This document shows, one piece after another, positions 63,957 through 64,000 of a DNA stretch of 64,000 nt (within the stretch, counting starts at the first letter, position 1; the number at the start of each line of letters is the position of its first letter). Both the position numbers and the translations under genes were made by a program. The notes under the pieces are model-generated. The model made no database searches. It had not been told where the DNA came from and saw only the letters and a list, made by a program, of their open reading frames with translations. The stretch covers positions 11,044,331-11,108,330 of the forward strand of contig OX123193.2 of NCBI GenBank assembly GCA_944739405.2, written 5' to 3'. Source of the stretch: Euclidia mi. Taxonomy: Eukaryota; Arthropoda; Insecta; Lepidoptera; Erebidae.

Positions 63957-64000
63957 ATGTTTTTTTTTTCATAAGACAACTCCCGTACTAGGAATAAATC
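63957..64000 (-). mobile_element. SINE 3' end, 4772 family, cut by the window edge
   Basis: The minus strand reads 'gatttattcctagtacggg' and 'agttgtctta', matching 4949-4980 of the SINE family at 4772. The head should lie beyond the window. Confidence 0.65.

Overview
The window looks like repeat-dense insect DNA, most probably from a moth or butterfly. It is AT-rich and packed with transposable-element families familiar from Lepidoptera: tRNA-derived SINEs, Penelope-like elements, several non-LTR retrotransposon clades, BEL/Pao and Ty3/Gypsy LTR elements, TIR/foldback MITEs and Helitron-like repeats. The only candidate host coding exon is a possible THAP exon at 45757-45949. No rRNA, complete tRNA gene, CRISPR array or bacterial-type operon is visible. 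The assignment to Lepidoptera is inference from repeat families, not from a host marker gene.

Layout. 1-4470: SINE head, a decayed non-LTR element (711-2640), a dispersed repeat carrying a MITE (2641-3582), and non-LTR/Penelope remnants. 4687-15152: two inverted arms of about 450 bp that enclose a complete-length but decayed BEL/Pao element with an env-like gene (6047-13925, minus strand). 15250-28740: a patchwork of SINEs, two inverted Penelope-like fragments, non-LTR fragments, a 10-bp minisatellite (17526-17985), long hairpins, an internally deleted transposase ORF (21947-22312), Helitron-like repeats, and an ORF1-only LINE insertion (27400-27773). 29490-40787: a full-length Ty3/Gypsy element on the minus strand with 4-bp target duplications. 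Its pol is interrupted at the integrase by a second Ty3/Gypsy-type element (31415-36202, minus strand), also with 4-bp duplications. 41121-48900: non-LTR elements, including one with a restriction-like endonuclease (41660-45480, minus strand), and the THAP-like exon. 49115-55775: a second copy of the dispersed repeat, split by a second BEL/Pao element (49647-55613, plus strand). 55776-64000: mostly unassigned AT-rich DNA with SINEs, a CA microsatellite, a GC-rich block and a last non-LTR fragment.

How the parts relate. The sequence preserves an insertion history. The two copies of the dispersed repeat act as empty sites for each other: one carries the MITE, the other the BEL element. The nested Gypsy LTR pair differs at about 3 of 834 bases by eye, so that insertion is very young. 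Yet the element lacks reverse transcriptase and the integrase core and has stops in gag, so it was probably moved by another element's proteins. Nearly all retroelement coding regions carry stops, frameshifts, deletions or lost catalytic residues; the outer Gypsy gag is an exception.
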